A stretch of DNA of 64,000 bases from NCBI GenBank assembly GCA_963969595.1, contig OZ018415.1, forward strand, positions 15,562,001 to 15,626,000. Reading direction: 5' to 3'. Made by a program: the position numbers and the translations under genes. A model generated the notes under the pieces. It made no database searches. It saw only the letters and a list, made by a program, of their open reading frames with translations, and was not told the origin of the DNA. Shown piece by piece: positions 35,990-47,368 of this stretch (positions are counted from its first letter, which is position 1; each line of letters starts with the position of its first letter). The stretch is from Neckera pumila. Lineage: Eukaryota > Streptophyta > Bryopsida > Hypnales > Neckeraceae.

Positions 35990-36149
35990 AACCAAGACTT
36001 TCTGATCGAATAATTGAAGAGGCAAATGTTTCACTACTCATTGGATGGGTCAACAAGACCTCAAACAATCCACTGAAGATAACCAAATAAAAGCCGTGTA
36101 CGAATCCACAACAATACTTTGGCACGCCATAGAGACGTCCATCAAGTAC
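35990..36149. repeat. Dispersed repeat shared with 56434-56590
   Basis: The two segments align in the same orientation over about 160 bp (for example CCACTGAAGATAACCAAATA against CCATTGAAGATAACCAAATA). Both encode a short stretch resembling NNPLKITK in an open frame, so this may be a relic of an unidentified coding repeat. Confidence 0.6.
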
Positions 36150-36152
36150 TAA

Positions 36153-36538
36153 GAGCATCGCCACCCATTTACGGGGGAGCTCCCGGCCCGGGGCTCGGGC
36201 GGGGCCGATCAAGAAAAAGTGCGCCACCGCAAGCAAGAGGAAGGATAGAAAGTTGCCGGTCACGGCACAAATGGCTCCAATAACGGTAGTGTCCTGTCCC
36301 CGGCTCCTTGCCCTGGTTGTTGACTATGTACATAGATTCTCTTGAGATACAGCTTGTTGGGTTTCTTTTCAAATTTGGTCCACTTGTAGGTGCAATGATA
36401 ATGCATAGAATAATGCTAGCATGAGACTTTGGCTGTGAACAAGTGGGGACCTCCCCGGCCAAATGAAACCCGGGAGAAACCGGGCCCTGGCCAACCCATG
36501 CCCCGAGCCGCGTCCCCCGTGAATGGTTGGCGATGCTC
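36153..36538. mobile_element. PIF/Harbinger-like MITE, 386 bp
   Basis: The ends read GAGCATCGCCACCCATTTAC and, from the right, GAGCATCGCCAACCATTCAC, followed by GGGGGA on both sides. TAA flanks both ends (36150-36152 and 36539-36541), the usual 3-bp duplication of this superfamily. Its subterminal parts are extremely G+C-rich, in contrast to the surroundings. A single similar end (GAGCATCGCCACC) is present at 46340. Confidence 0.75.
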
Positions 36539-36541
36539 TAA

Positions 36542-37134
36542 TGCGAGTTTGAAGGGAGCTTTCCATTTTCCATCGATCGATCAAAGTGAGTTTCATAGGA
36601 AGCTTAGTGTAGAGATCCATTTTCCATCTTTCGACCAAGTCCCCAAAACCAACATCAGGAAATGCCAAGGTCCAAAAAAGCTGCTCCGAATTACAAAAAG
36701 CCAGTGGCCACGGACACCAGTCGGGAGTTTGGTGCAGAATTGCAGAGTTGAAACTTTGGTGCAGAGTTTGCATACTTCACGGCTATCTCTATATCATCCA
36801 CACAATCCACAATAGTTGTGAGCAGCAGCATGAGCTAATCAATCAATGGTCCAGCCCGGAAACTCTAGCACCAAATTATCCTACACAATCTTGAACCAAA
36901 GGACTTTGGTCGGTGACTCAGGGTGCAGCTCACTTGCCAATCCGCATCCAGAATCTCGCAAAGTCCGCACTCCAAATTTCAAATTTACAGAGACCATAAG
37001 CACGTCAAAACTGGTGCTCATTTCCCAGGTCAACAGGTTTAACCCTGGAAACACCAAGCCTATCATCGAGGCACTAGCCCACCAACAATTATCAAATTTA
37101 CTGTATGGACAAACGAGTGCAATCTTTGTTTCTC
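36542..37134. other. Spacer downstream of the receptor kinase
   Basis: Two overlapping frames (36429-36815, 36846-37217) have no family features, and the first runs out of the MITE. Nothing is supported. Confidence 0.4.
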
Positions 37135-37259
37135 ATAACCATGTAAGGATGACTTCACTGTTAATTGTAGAAATGAAAAATGCACCCACTGGTTCAATAA
37201 TTAGAGTATTTCGGTGATTACCTTGGTGGTCATGGGGGGCCGCGTCCTTACAGGGTTAA
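37135..37259 (-). mobile_element. Small TTAA-type MITE (family IV), 117 bp inside
   Basis: The right boundary is TTAA (37256-37259), with CCCTGTAAGGACGC reading inward. The left boundary has decayed to ATAA and reads CCATGTAAGGATG. The core is the reverse complement of the element at 40492-40640. Confidence 0.5.
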
Positions 37260-37392
37260 TGTCATTCAGCAACCACTTTTTGGCGGATCAAGCCATAACA
37301 TTCATGAATGTAAAGGCAATGGACCCTTTGCTTCCTGTGAATCAATGCTTCTTTCACTATAGACATAGCTGAATGAATGCAAGCTTGCCTAT

Positions 37393-37492
37393 GAATTGTG
37401 GACCACAGTACCAAGAATTATTTGTGTTACAATGACACTGCAGAATTGTGGACCACAGTACCCAGAATTATTTGTGTTACAATGATACTGCA
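37393..37492. repeat. 50-bp tandem duplication
   Basis: The unit beginning GAATTGTGGACCACAGTACC occurs at 37393 and 37443 with two differences. It lies about 170 bp beyond the receptor kinase stop codon, probably in or near its 3' UTR. Confidence 0.85.
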
Positions 37493-37661
37493 GAAGGCCC
37501 CCCATTTTCCCTATTCAAGAATGTCATGGCGTTTCATAGTTAAAATCTCAGCAAGGAGTGGGGGGAGCGTGCAGTACCTCGCAGTGACCAAGCCCAATCC
37601 TGTTTCGCATGGAAACAGTAATAATGCGACGTTGAACGCTCCTTGCAAAAATCACGAAGTT

Positions 37662-40600
37662 TCATGAACCGAGCTGGAAGTTGTGGTGGATGGCGGCTAT
37701 GGCGTCGAGATGCAAGAATTGATTGGAATTCGGGAGGTTCGGGATGGCGGTCACATCGCCCGTCAATATTTGGTGCACCAAGCGTATGGAAGGTCGTGCG
37801 CTTGGATTCGGCAAGCAGCACAAGAGCCCCAGTTTCAGCGCTCGCGTCTGCTCGTCGTGCTCACGCGCCAACTCCGCCTCGACTCTTCGCGTGAGCGTCC
37901 CTGCAAACTCCACAAACTCGACCCCACATTCTTCTTTTGCAAGAATTTGAGCTTGACTCGAATCACCGGAAGCCCAGAACGTGGCGTGGTTGTTGTGGGT
38001 TGTGATTCGGAGACGCGAATCGAGAGCAGTCAAGAGATCGCCGGCATCGTGTGCGCGCCACACGCGGTGAAGGAGGAGGACGTCATGGGATTCGTGGTCG
38101 CAGGAGGAGTCCACGGGCTTCTTCCCGCAGACGACTTCGAGCATGAGTACGCCGAAGCTGTACACGTCGGTTTCTTTCGTGGCTTTCCCCGTGAACAGCA
38201 TCTCCGGGGCCATGTAGCCCAATGTCCCTGCCATCAAGGTCGTCTTCTCCATCTTCTCGTGGTCGATGAGGCGCGCCAGGCCGAAGTCGCCAAGATGCGC
38301 GTTGAACTCCGCGTCGAGCAAGACGTTGCTGGACTTGATGTCGCGGTGGAGGACGCATTGCTGCCAATCCTCGTGCAAGTACTCGAGCGCGGCCGCGACA
38401 CCCGTGAGAATGGAGAATCGCAAACTCCACGCGAGCTCTTTCCTGTCTTTCCGTCGGCCGTCGTACAACCACTGATCGAGGCTGCCGTTCGGCATGTAAT
38501 CATATACAAGCAGAGAGCTCCTGTTGTCAATACACCACCCTTTCAATTGCATCAAGTTCCGGTGCCGGATTTGGCCTATACTCGAGGCCTCCGCGAGAAA
38601 CCCTTCTTCCCCTCCAGACGACTCGTGAAGAATGCGCTTCACCGCGACGACCTCCCCCGCGGAGCGCAGCACGCCCTTGTACACAGACCCCATTCCCCCG
38701 CGCCCGATGAGCTCACTGAAATTCTTCGTCGCCGCGCTCAACTCCCGCAACGAGTACTTCCGTGGACCAAACTTCGCAAACAGAGGCTCACAGTAATGCA
38801 ATCGCCGTCGTCGTCTCCCCCAACACCACCACACAATCGCCGCTAACCCTAAAAATACCACCGACACCGTGACGCCCAGAATCAAGTGCACCACTCTGTT
38901 CCGATGAGTCTCTGTAAACAGGGGCGACACCAAAACCTTCAAATACGCCGAGTGATTCCCGACGTCTTGCGGGAGCCCCCCATTGAACAACGGCCCAGAT
39001 TTAATGTAACACCGCGGTTCCCTTCTCCAGAACACCGCCCCCTCGCACTTACAGTCCTTCTTACACAATTCCATGCACTCCGCCTCGGTCGAATTGACAT
39101 ACGGATACAAACGATTCGCATACGGGAAATCGGTGTCCCCCACTTTCCGAAGCTCAATCTTGGAGCTATTCAAGTCGCAACTCGGCAGCTCAAGTATCCG
39201 CTTACACCCCTTCGTCTTGTCGTCGGGATCCACATAAGCAAACCCTTCCGGACACGAGCATTGTCCCAGATACGCCGGCGACTCGGGATCCGGGCTACAA
39301 ATAGCGTAAGGTCCGCATTCAGCAAAAACTCCGCACGGTTGCGCCGCCCAGTTGCTCTCTATTGACCAAGAAATCGAGGTGCCCATCGTCCACGAGTACA
39401 ACCTGAATCCGCCGTCGCGATCAAGCGTCGCCCGTCGGAGAGGACCCACATTGGATGACATCGAGCTCATCACCAAATGCTCCGAGGATGCGTTCCCGGC
39501 GTAGAAGCTGCCGTTGAAGAGGATGTAATCTGAGACTGAGTAGTCGATCAAGTAAGGGTAGTAGACTGTGTTGGGACTGATTGTGACGCTTATGTTGGAC
39601 CAGGAGCTCGTGTTCCATGAGGGGATGCTCTTGCCGTTCCAGCTGAGGGTTAGGGCTGAGGAGCCGTTGATGGGAAGCCAGGTGCAGAAGTAGTAGCCCT
39701 CGCTCCAGTCGCCGGCTTCGCGCCAGGAAATGAGAGAGCGGCTTTGGGATGCGCGAAGGTATTGGCCGGGGAGCAGCGTGTCGGTGGGCGTGTCGAAGCT
39801 TTGCCAGAGGATGTTTGTGGAAGTGGAGTCCAGGAGGACCAGGTTGCCGGTGTCTTGCAACTGTAAGGAAGTCGCTTGCATCTGCGAACGCAACGAACAC
39901 AAGGATCAGGGTGCGAGGCTTGAGAAGATGAAGAGCTCTGGTCACATTTGATCTGTGGCCGTAGCGAATGCAGGGTCGTTGGTTCAAGGCTCCATACAAA
40001 AGTTCATAGGACAATGGGAGAGAGAACAGAAACGACATCACAATTGTAGGATTCTACAATGGGCTAAGAATTGCACAATGGTGGAATTGAGAAACCAAAA
40101 ACAGGACAGTGGGAGAGAGAACAGATGCTACAGCAGAGTTTTAAAATTCTACAAAGGGCTCAGAATTACACAATGGTGGAATTGGAGTGGGAGAGAGAAC
40201 AGGATCTCCAGCAGAATTTTAAGGTTCTTAAAAGGGCTCAGAATTGCACAAACATGGTGGAATTGGAGTGGGAGGGAGAACAGGTCGGACCTACATCACA
40301 ATTTTAAGATTCTACAATAGGGTTGGAATTGCACACAATGGTGGAATTGAGTACAAGGAAGAGCTTGATCTTTGACACCCTTAAAATGAAAAATTAGTGA
40401 TTGATAGAACTTATTATGTGGATTGAGAATAGCACAATTGTTAAATTGTTAAATTGGAAATAAATAAAAGCAAGGACCTTTGACACCCCTATTAAACTTT
40501 AGAAGATGCACCCTTGATGACCAAGGTAGTCACCAAAACATCTCCGATTATTAGACCAATAGGTGCATTCTTTGTTTCTATAGTGAACAATGAAGTCATC

Positions 40601-42022
40601 CATCAACCACTTTTAAGCCTTAGCGTCCTTCTAGGGTTAAAATGAAAAGTTCTTTGGATTGTTAGTGGGTTTCAAAGTAGGCACTTGGAGGTTCTCATTA
40701 ATTGACATAACTTGTTATATGGTGCACTTGCATTCTTCCAAACCTTGTAAGGCTAGAAGTTGCCATCCATGTGGGTAATGGTTTTTTAGTGGTGAAAATT
40801 TGTTGTCAGTTGTGTTTTGTAAACAATGACTCATGTTTGTGCTTCAATTCATCTTCTTCTTCTAATCAAAATAATTGGGGATTCAAGTGCTCCACGTTTT
40901 TGCCTCTTCATATTGATTATCACAATTCAAAGTTAGCAATACTCACAGTTGAGCATCTTGTCTCCTATACTCCTCTAAAACCACTAATGGATACCAACTG
41001 AAGTCAAATTCATTAGCGGATGTGTAGACATGAAGATGGCTTGGTGAAAGAAATCATTATATCTTTCAAAGGTGGAAAAAGAATTTTACAAGTGACGGAG
41101 ATGAAACCACATCCTGTCCACCATAAGCCACCTACCTACTGAACCCCTTGACTATGGAATTCTCTGATTGTTAAGTTAATCTCGCAACGTATCGGTTCTT
41201 TCTATGCATCCATCCACCACTGACTCATTCAATGTGACCCACACTATTAAAAACAGCAGGTTTTCCAAGTACTCAAACTGCAATGCTCAAGCAATTATAG
41301 CGCAAAACCCCCACAACCGAAGGAACATGACAAAGGGCACCGTGCAGTAACCTCTGCCATGTGCAGCGTTAGTTGCTGCGGTTCCAGCGCAAGTCACCCA
41401 CAACAACGCTTCACAACAAGAACTTGCAACAGTGTTTCCTTAGAAAACGGCAATAGTACTGTTTCGTTAAGAAACTGTGACAATGGTTCCTAAGCTAACA
41501 CTGGCAGGTCTGAACATGAGATTGTTACAGTTGCAAAAGTCTTTCCCCGAAACCACTGAAAATTGCCACTTTCATGAGAACAACGACGCAGCTAGAGAGT
41601 GTTTGTGATCGGCGACTTACGGGTGTGTTGCCAGACGTCCACACAGGCTGCCACGTACTCCACCCCGGATCGAAAAGCGCCAGCGTCCCGTCCCCTCCAA
41701 ATTCCAGGTACGAGTTTCTCCCGAGCTTGAGATCCCGTCGCGGCATCCACACCACCGTGGGAAATTCCAGCTGCGACACCAGCTGCTGGTACCAGATCCC
41801 GAACCCAAACTCCCCGCCCGACGTCGACGAGGGGAAGAATACCAGTGCGAAGACCCCGGTCGGAGAAACCAAGCTTTCCGTGCGGGACAGCGTCGCCGCT
41901 AACGGCAAGCTGGTCGTCGTCGTCGTCGCGAGTGCCACTTCGGGCACCGCTGTCACGACGAGCAGAACAATCAGCCAGGCGAGCACGTCGACATGACTCT
42001 TTTTCACCCTTGGCCGAGTCAT
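37662..42022 (-). CDS. Lectin receptor-like Ser/Thr kinase: S-domain (G-type) ectodomain on an L-type-lectin-RLK-like kinase
   Basis: A membrane receptor kinase of 873 aa. Exon 1 is 42022-41621 (donor CCC/GTAAGT), exon 2 is 39881-37662 (acceptor TTCGCAG/ATG), phase 0; the intron is 1739 bp. Residues 1-33 are a signal peptide. About 35-180 form the B-lectin domain (TGNLVLLDSTSTNILWQSFD), 280-360 the S-locus/EGF-like Cys-rich part, and 368-452 a PAN-like domain (CMELCKKDCKCEGAVFW). A transmembrane helix spans 464-486. The kinase runs from about 521 to 845: GRGGMGSVYKG at 527, Lys549, catalytic Asp648 in HRDIKSSN, DFG at 666 and APE at 692. All catalytic residues are present. Kinase phrases such as LLVYDYMPNGSLDQWLY, DAEFNAHLGDFGLARLIDH, GTLGYMAPE and LEVVCGKKPV are those of L-type lectin RLKs, not of usual S-domain kinases. 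About 50 extra residues (759-811) interrupt the C-lobe. Confidence 0.92.
40016..40350. repeat. ~80-95-bp tandem repeat in the receptor kinase intron, four units
   Basis: GGGAGAGAGAACAG (GGGAGGGAGAACAG in the last unit) recurs at 40016, 40111, 40189 and 40270. Each is followed by an ATTTTAAGATTCTACAA-type block and CACAATGGTGGAATTG. This creates a misleading open frame on the plus strand. Confidence 0.85.
40492..40640 (+). mobile_element. Small TTAA-type MITE (family IV), 141 bp, in the receptor kinase intron
   Basis: TTAA stands at 40492-40495 and 40637-40640. The ends read ACTTTAGAAGATGC and, from the right, CCCTAGAAGGACGC. The core matches 37139-37255 in reverse complement. Confidence 0.55.
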
Positions 42023-43704
42023 AATCCTCGCACACCGGATTCTAATACCCCCAAACGCATCATCGATTAAAGCCACGAGTGCAATTGCGACATTTCTAGC
42101 ATACCCACATAAAAAAGATCGCTGATTCTTGGAAGGTATCGACCGGTGCGAGTGGCGATTCCCACAGCCTGCTATCACTACAATCGCGACATCGCTCGTA
42201 AACCCACAGAAAAGAATCGCTCGATTCGACCGACGTGTGTGGCGATTCCCAGGTGCCTAGGAAGATTTGGCTGGGAGATGGAGGAAGGATTCATAGTGAA
42301 TAATGTGACCGTACCGACTTTTAGTTGCTGCGATTACGATGAGCGTCCATTCCAGCTCATCGCCCAAGCGGGCACCAGACGCGAAGCCCCTCGCAACCTG
42401 CAATTTCAATGCTTGAGTAAATGATCGTCAAGGTTTGACACTAATGGTGCGATGGATCTCGATTGCATCGATCATTTTGTGACTGTCTTAAAACAGAAAG
42501 TTTGTGTGTAGGGGTTTCAAGTTGCACATCTGTTTTCGTACCCGGGGGGGTAACATGACACCTCCCCGGTTTCCCAGTGGCGCATGCGACGGATCTCGAG
42601 TTCTGGCGTTGAAAATTGGGGAAACGAGTGTTGAGTGTTGAAAAAAGAGGTGCTGGGACTCCCGACGAAGATGCGCGACGCCTTATGTTGACCTGGTCAT
42701 TCTTGCTCCCTACTCATGCATGATCAAAACCTTTGGGAAAGAAATAGTTTGAAATTCAGTGCAGAAGGTGCTGTTGCTGGACCAACACCGTTCTGCCGTC
42801 TGATCTAATCGTAAATAACTTGGCGAACCTTCCGTAAACCTTAAACAAAGGAGCGAAATGAAACTAAAATAATGTGGGAATCTTTCTGTTCTTAGGGAGC
42901 TTGCGAAAGCCTTGTCAAGCTCCAGCATCGATGGGCTTTTGGAAAAGGGAACAACAGGAGCGTTGACACTTGACAGGCGCGGTTTGCCGCGGTAATAATG
43001 AATTGGCAAAAATGGGAACTGTCAACATCCACTCCTATTTGGAAGCTTCTGCACTTCATCTCCCACCTCTTGTAGTCGTGTCTACCTGCCTCTCTATCGA
43101 TCAGGAAAACTATAAACTATGCGTCGCACCACAAGTCTCGTGAAGTCAGGCGTGTTGTATAAGTTTATTCAAATGCATAATGCTCAGTCTCACACTGATT
43201 TGATTAGAAGGTGGCGGCGCTAGAGAAGTTGGATCTCCGACATCAACGCAAGCCATGCACAGATCGAGAGCACTGCTGCAACGTGACAATGCGTTGGCGC
43301 CAGAAGCGACGCGATGATCAGACACCGACGTTATCGAACCGTGCATCGAACCACGGTTGGATCAATAGGGTTATTAGGGTTATTAGGGTTATTAGGGCTT
43401 AATTCAATAAGGACATCACCTAATAAAAGTGTTCAATGAATGACTTTCAGGAAAGTGTAGTAACAAGAAGTCACATCTTTGTTTACAAATTTGATGAATT
43501 TCACATGATTTTTTTTGTGATAGAGTCACATCCTTCCAATATTAAGCCTTAATTCCTTAAAATCCATTACTTGAATGATGAACAAAGCGCTCCTAAGCAA
43601 TTTATTTTACAAAAAAAAATCCTCTATTACCATTTGATGAATTTGTGGTAAATAGTTTGTTTGTACAAAGATTTAAGATAACTATTTATAATTTGAAAAA
43701 GAAC
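42023..43704. other. Receptor kinase upstream region and spacer
   Basis: Directly upstream of the start codon a ~99-bp segment is duplicated in diverged form: GCGACATTTCTAGCATACCC at 42087 and GCGACATCGCTCGTAAACCC at 42186, both ending GTGGCGATTCCCA. A 9-bp repeat (GGGTTATTA, about four units) lies at 43366-43400. No gene is seen beyond. Confidence 0.5.
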
Positions 43705-44551
43705 TGAACTCTAAAGGCTGGCTAGGATTCTCTAAAGTCTGTATCTATTTGATGAACTGAGCTCATTAGGCAAATAGTATTTTGTTTGAAAAAATCTTCA
43801 TTCATCTAAAATAATATTTGAATCTTTATGATCTATTTGATGAAATTGATATGAATATCATATATGTTCAACATTATAAACTAAAGTGAGCTAAAATCCT
43901 ACAAAAGATTTGAGTCATTCCATTTCAATCAATGAGTCAAAAGTTATGAGGGTTTTTAGTTTGCGGGCAGTTATAGATTGTCTACTCTAAAAAAACCCTT
44001 TAAAGTCGTTTATTTAACTCAATTTTCAATATTTTTGGAAAAAAGTAAAATCCTAAGGTGTAGACTGATTATTACAACATTACAACCGTTGGGATTGGCA
44101 TTTTAAAATTCTATAATTAAATTTTTAACAATTTAGTAATTTAAATCATTTTTTACTTCTTTCTACTTACTATTTTTTCCTATATGTTGTACAATTCCAA
44201 ATGATGTGAAATTTTTCAAGCATATAGACAACTTGTTTAGGAAACTGAATTCAAAGAAGCACCACCTTTATCGGCATTTTTTCATTGAAAAGTGAGCTTG
44301 CAAAGTGCAGCTGCCCGGTTTTTCGCAGAATTGAAAAAATGGTTTTCAAGACTTTGAATACTTATATCTTATGATCCACACGGCGGAATTTTCTGAAACT
44401 TTTACCACATGTTTTCAAAATATTATACTACAAGATGCTACTGTTACATGTGTCAAAAATTGTTTTTTTCCAAAAATTTGGTAGTTGTATTAGAAATGTC
44501 ATTTTTGGAGCATTTTTGGTGGTTACATAGTCATGAAACTTTAGGGGTTAA
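43705..44551 (+). mobile_element. TTAA-type element (family II), left end decayed
   Basis: The right end is intact: CTTTAGGGG followed by TTAA at 44548-44551. From about 43900 to the right end it matches the element at 21792-22704 in reverse complement. Its right ~370 bp matches 11385-11754. A candidate left end, TGAA followed by CTCTAAAGGC, lies at 43705, but TTAA has changed there and the assignment is tentative. Confidence 0.6.
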
Positions 44552-44977
44552 AAAAGGTATAGACACAAAATGTTTTTTGTCAATGGAAGACAAGAAATTG
44601 ATTGTACTTATGATCGACTAAATATAATCTCTCTAGTATTTAGAAAACATGATTTAAGATGTTTATAATTGAAAACCAATTAATTTGAATTTAAATGAAA
44701 AATTTGATTATATAAATTGAATATACGGCTATTCTTTATACAACACTGGATCAGAAGCTGTTACTTGTGTTGTACAAGCTCTTTATTTTCAAATTGCTTG
44801 CTTGTGCCAATATGGCTTGGCCTTCAACAATAGTTGCACTTAATTCCAAACTGCTGGATGATTCCTATCCAAAATTAAACCTTTTTTTCTTCTCTGTTTT
44901 TTTCTTCACTAGTCATTGTCTTGGGTCACCTTTTTTTACCTTTGGATAATGAATTTTTTTATCATTTATATTTTGTA

Positions 44978-46330
44978 TGTTTCATCAATGCCCATGAATG
45001 TTAATATACACCTTCATCACTACAATGAATATCACTTTGTGCATTGTCTAAAATAAATGGGATAAATGGGAATTCCATGAGACAAGACTTGCGGAAAATA
45101 GAGACCATGCCATCATGCAATCACTTGCAGTGTTTTTTTCATGCACATTTTTTCACATTTGCCTATCGCCAAAAATATGGACTATTTTTAGTAAAAAAAA
45201 ATTCATTTGTTGAGGTCAAAATAGCTAGATAATTAATGTATTTTTAAGACCAATAGCCAAATTTAACCTGAATATCACCTAATTTTAATATAGATATCAC
45301 CAGATATCATCCAAATACCACATGAGTCTTGAAGAAATACCTAATTGCTAACCAGAATTTTGTTAAAATGGCAAGATTCCATTAAAATAATGTAGAAGAA
45401 AAAAAGGTGAAAATGGACAATTTCATTAATTGATTAGCACGATTTAAGATGCTAGAAATTATGATTCATTTGCACAAAGCTCTAAAGTCTAGGATTGATA
45501 TAGATTTTAGAACACATGGTCTATAAGTAAACTAATGTAAAAGTGCCAAGTTTGTGGAAACATGCTAATTTAACAAAATTGACTTTGAAAGAAGGAAATG
45601 AACGGAATACTGCCATTTTAAATTTTTAACTAAATTTCACATTACTTCTCCAAATGGAATACCGCCATTTCAACAAAATTTTCCATTACTTCTTCAAAAT
45701 GATACTCTGTAAAAACAAAAATTAATCACATGTTCTGCATACTTAGGTGGGTTCAATTTGGCCATTAGTGAAAAATGCAACCCTTCGGAGGGCTGCTCTA
45801 GATTGACAGGCCAAGCTATTTCAAGCTTGGCCTATCAATCTTGAAATGGCCCCAATTGTGCAGTCAGCTTTCGTACTTTTTTTCTTTTCTATTTAAAATT
45901 TTAAACTTTTTTTTTTAAGATTAAAAAAATATATATATTTAATTTTTTATTTGCAAAATTGACTTCTTGTGCCACTATCACTGTAGAATTTATTGCGCAA
46001 AAATAGGGGAAAAAAACAATTTTCAGCCCCGTTAAACCAAATTTTAGGATCCTTCGTAAGGCTGATTTTTTCTCTAATGCTTGCTTTGGAATTGATTATG
46101 GGCAATGAATTCCTGTTCCTATTGAATTTGCGGCAAAAGCATAAATTAAGTAAAATGAACAAGAAAACAAAAGCCAAATATTAAACTCAACAAGTACACA
46201 ATAAAATTGTGGTTCAAATTCCTCTGTTTGCTTGTGGTGGTGAGTCACATTGTGATCAAGTGGGTATATATTCCAAGTTGGAATGAGCTTTGGCCCCAAA
46301 ATTCTAAGCTGAAAGGCTGAATATTAGCTA
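44978..46330 (+). repeat. Copy 1 of a large direct repeat (other copy 53761-55745)
   Basis: Both copies begin TGTTTCATCAATGCCCATGA and share, in order: AAAATAAATGGGA, the block ending ACCACATGAGTCTTGAAGAA, a CATTAG-MITE-related stretch, and GGTGAGTCACATTGTGATC followed by CTTTGGCCCC. Here the TTAA at 45001-45004 is single; in the other copy it is split by an element. Unit identity is not recognised and no protein is encoded. Confidence 0.8.
45763..46079. mobile_element. CATTAG-ended MITE, 317 bp
   Basis: The ends read CATTAGTGAAAAATGCAACC and, from the right, CATTAGAGAAAAAATCAGCC; these are followed by CCTTCGGAGGG and CTTACGAAGG. GCCAAGCTATTTCAAGCTTGGC near 45802 is a hairpin shared with the copy at 22847-23240. 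Confidence 0.65.
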
Positions 46331-46616
46331 CTATAAGAGCATCGCCACCAGGCCTTGCCAATGGCCTCAGTAACACCATTTCAGGCTTGTAGCACTTGCC
46401 CATTGAAAAACAACCCCACAAACACTAGTATCCTTTCTTAGTACAAGCTGTGCTATTCTTCTTTGTTACTTCTACATTTGCTCAGCAACAGAGGCCTTTA
46501 CAGCGTGCAATTTTATATTCATGTCAACTTAGTCAACTTTGATTATGATCATAGTGGAAGACATGGAGACAGTAATTAGAGGGGTGAGAAAAAAGGAAAA
46601 GACTTGAGCGAGGACT

Positions 46617-47368
46617 TTAACCCCTAATTGCTTGAGCGACCAAATATGGTCGCTCCAAATTTCAGGCAAATAAATTCCTTTGACTGGTTAAATTTTTTTA
46701 CTAGCAGTATTGAAGGTTAACTATTGGAAACTTTTATTTTTCAGTAAAAAAGATTAATATTTGATTTTTGAGAGGTCCTCAAAGGCATATATGTATCATT
46801 AGTGTGCCAATTTCACTTGATTTGAGATCTAAAAAGTTGTACTTATCCATTTGTTTTGAAAACGGTCCCAGTGGAAGGAATAAAGTGTTTTCATGATTTT
46901 CATTGTTGAAAATTTAAACATGCAAGTGTTGATTTGGAGTTATTTACAATTTCTACTTATCAAATAAAATTGCATTTCAACAACTACAAGGTGGATTGTG
47001 TAATGAGAGTGATAGCTCTTTATTTGAACTTAAGTTTCTTAGAAGTGCATTTTAGTGTGCTAACGCAATTTCAAATTGTTCATGTCACATCCAACTCCAA
47101 AAAACTCTTATATGCAAATTTCTCAAACATTGTAGGGAGGAGCAGCATACTAAAAATAGGATACTTACATTTCTCTTGTTATAATATCACAACTCCTATG
47201 CAATTTTACACTCAAAATTGGTAAGTACACTAATAAACAACCTTTCTAAACATCTACATGGTTAGATTTTGAAAAACAAACAATTTGCTTCATTGGAGAT
47301 AACTGTAAGCTCATGTTTTTATTTAAAGGAAAAACACACTTGGAAAGGCTTAGGCACTTAGGGGTTAA
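46617..47368. mobile_element. TTAA-bounded element (family III), 744 bp inside
   Basis: TTAA stands at 46617-46620 and 47365-47368. The ends read CCCCTAATTGCTTGAGC and, from the right, CCCCTAAGTGCCTAAGC. Just inside the left end is the perfect palindrome GAGCGACC-AAATAT-GGTCGCTC, then ATTTCAGGCAAAT. The interior is not similar to the other TTAA families and encodes nothing recognisable. Confidence 0.75.

Noticed and set aside
37683..38846. Long open frame (387 codons) on the plus strand
   Set aside because: It is antisense to the kinase exon and arises from its G+C-rich codon usage. The minus strand has an unambiguous kinase.
38886..40041. Other long frames opposite or within receptor kinase exon 2 (38886-39365 plus, 39421-40041 minus)
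   Set aside because: They are other-frame readings of the same exon and show no domain content of their own.
39955..40320. 121-codon open frame in the receptor kinase intron
   Set aside because: It is produced by the ~80-bp tandem repeat; the residue pattern follows the repeat period.
43366..43400. GGGTTATTA repeat considered as interstitial telomere
   Set aside because: The unit is 9 bp and does not match the plant telomere repeat TTTAGGG.
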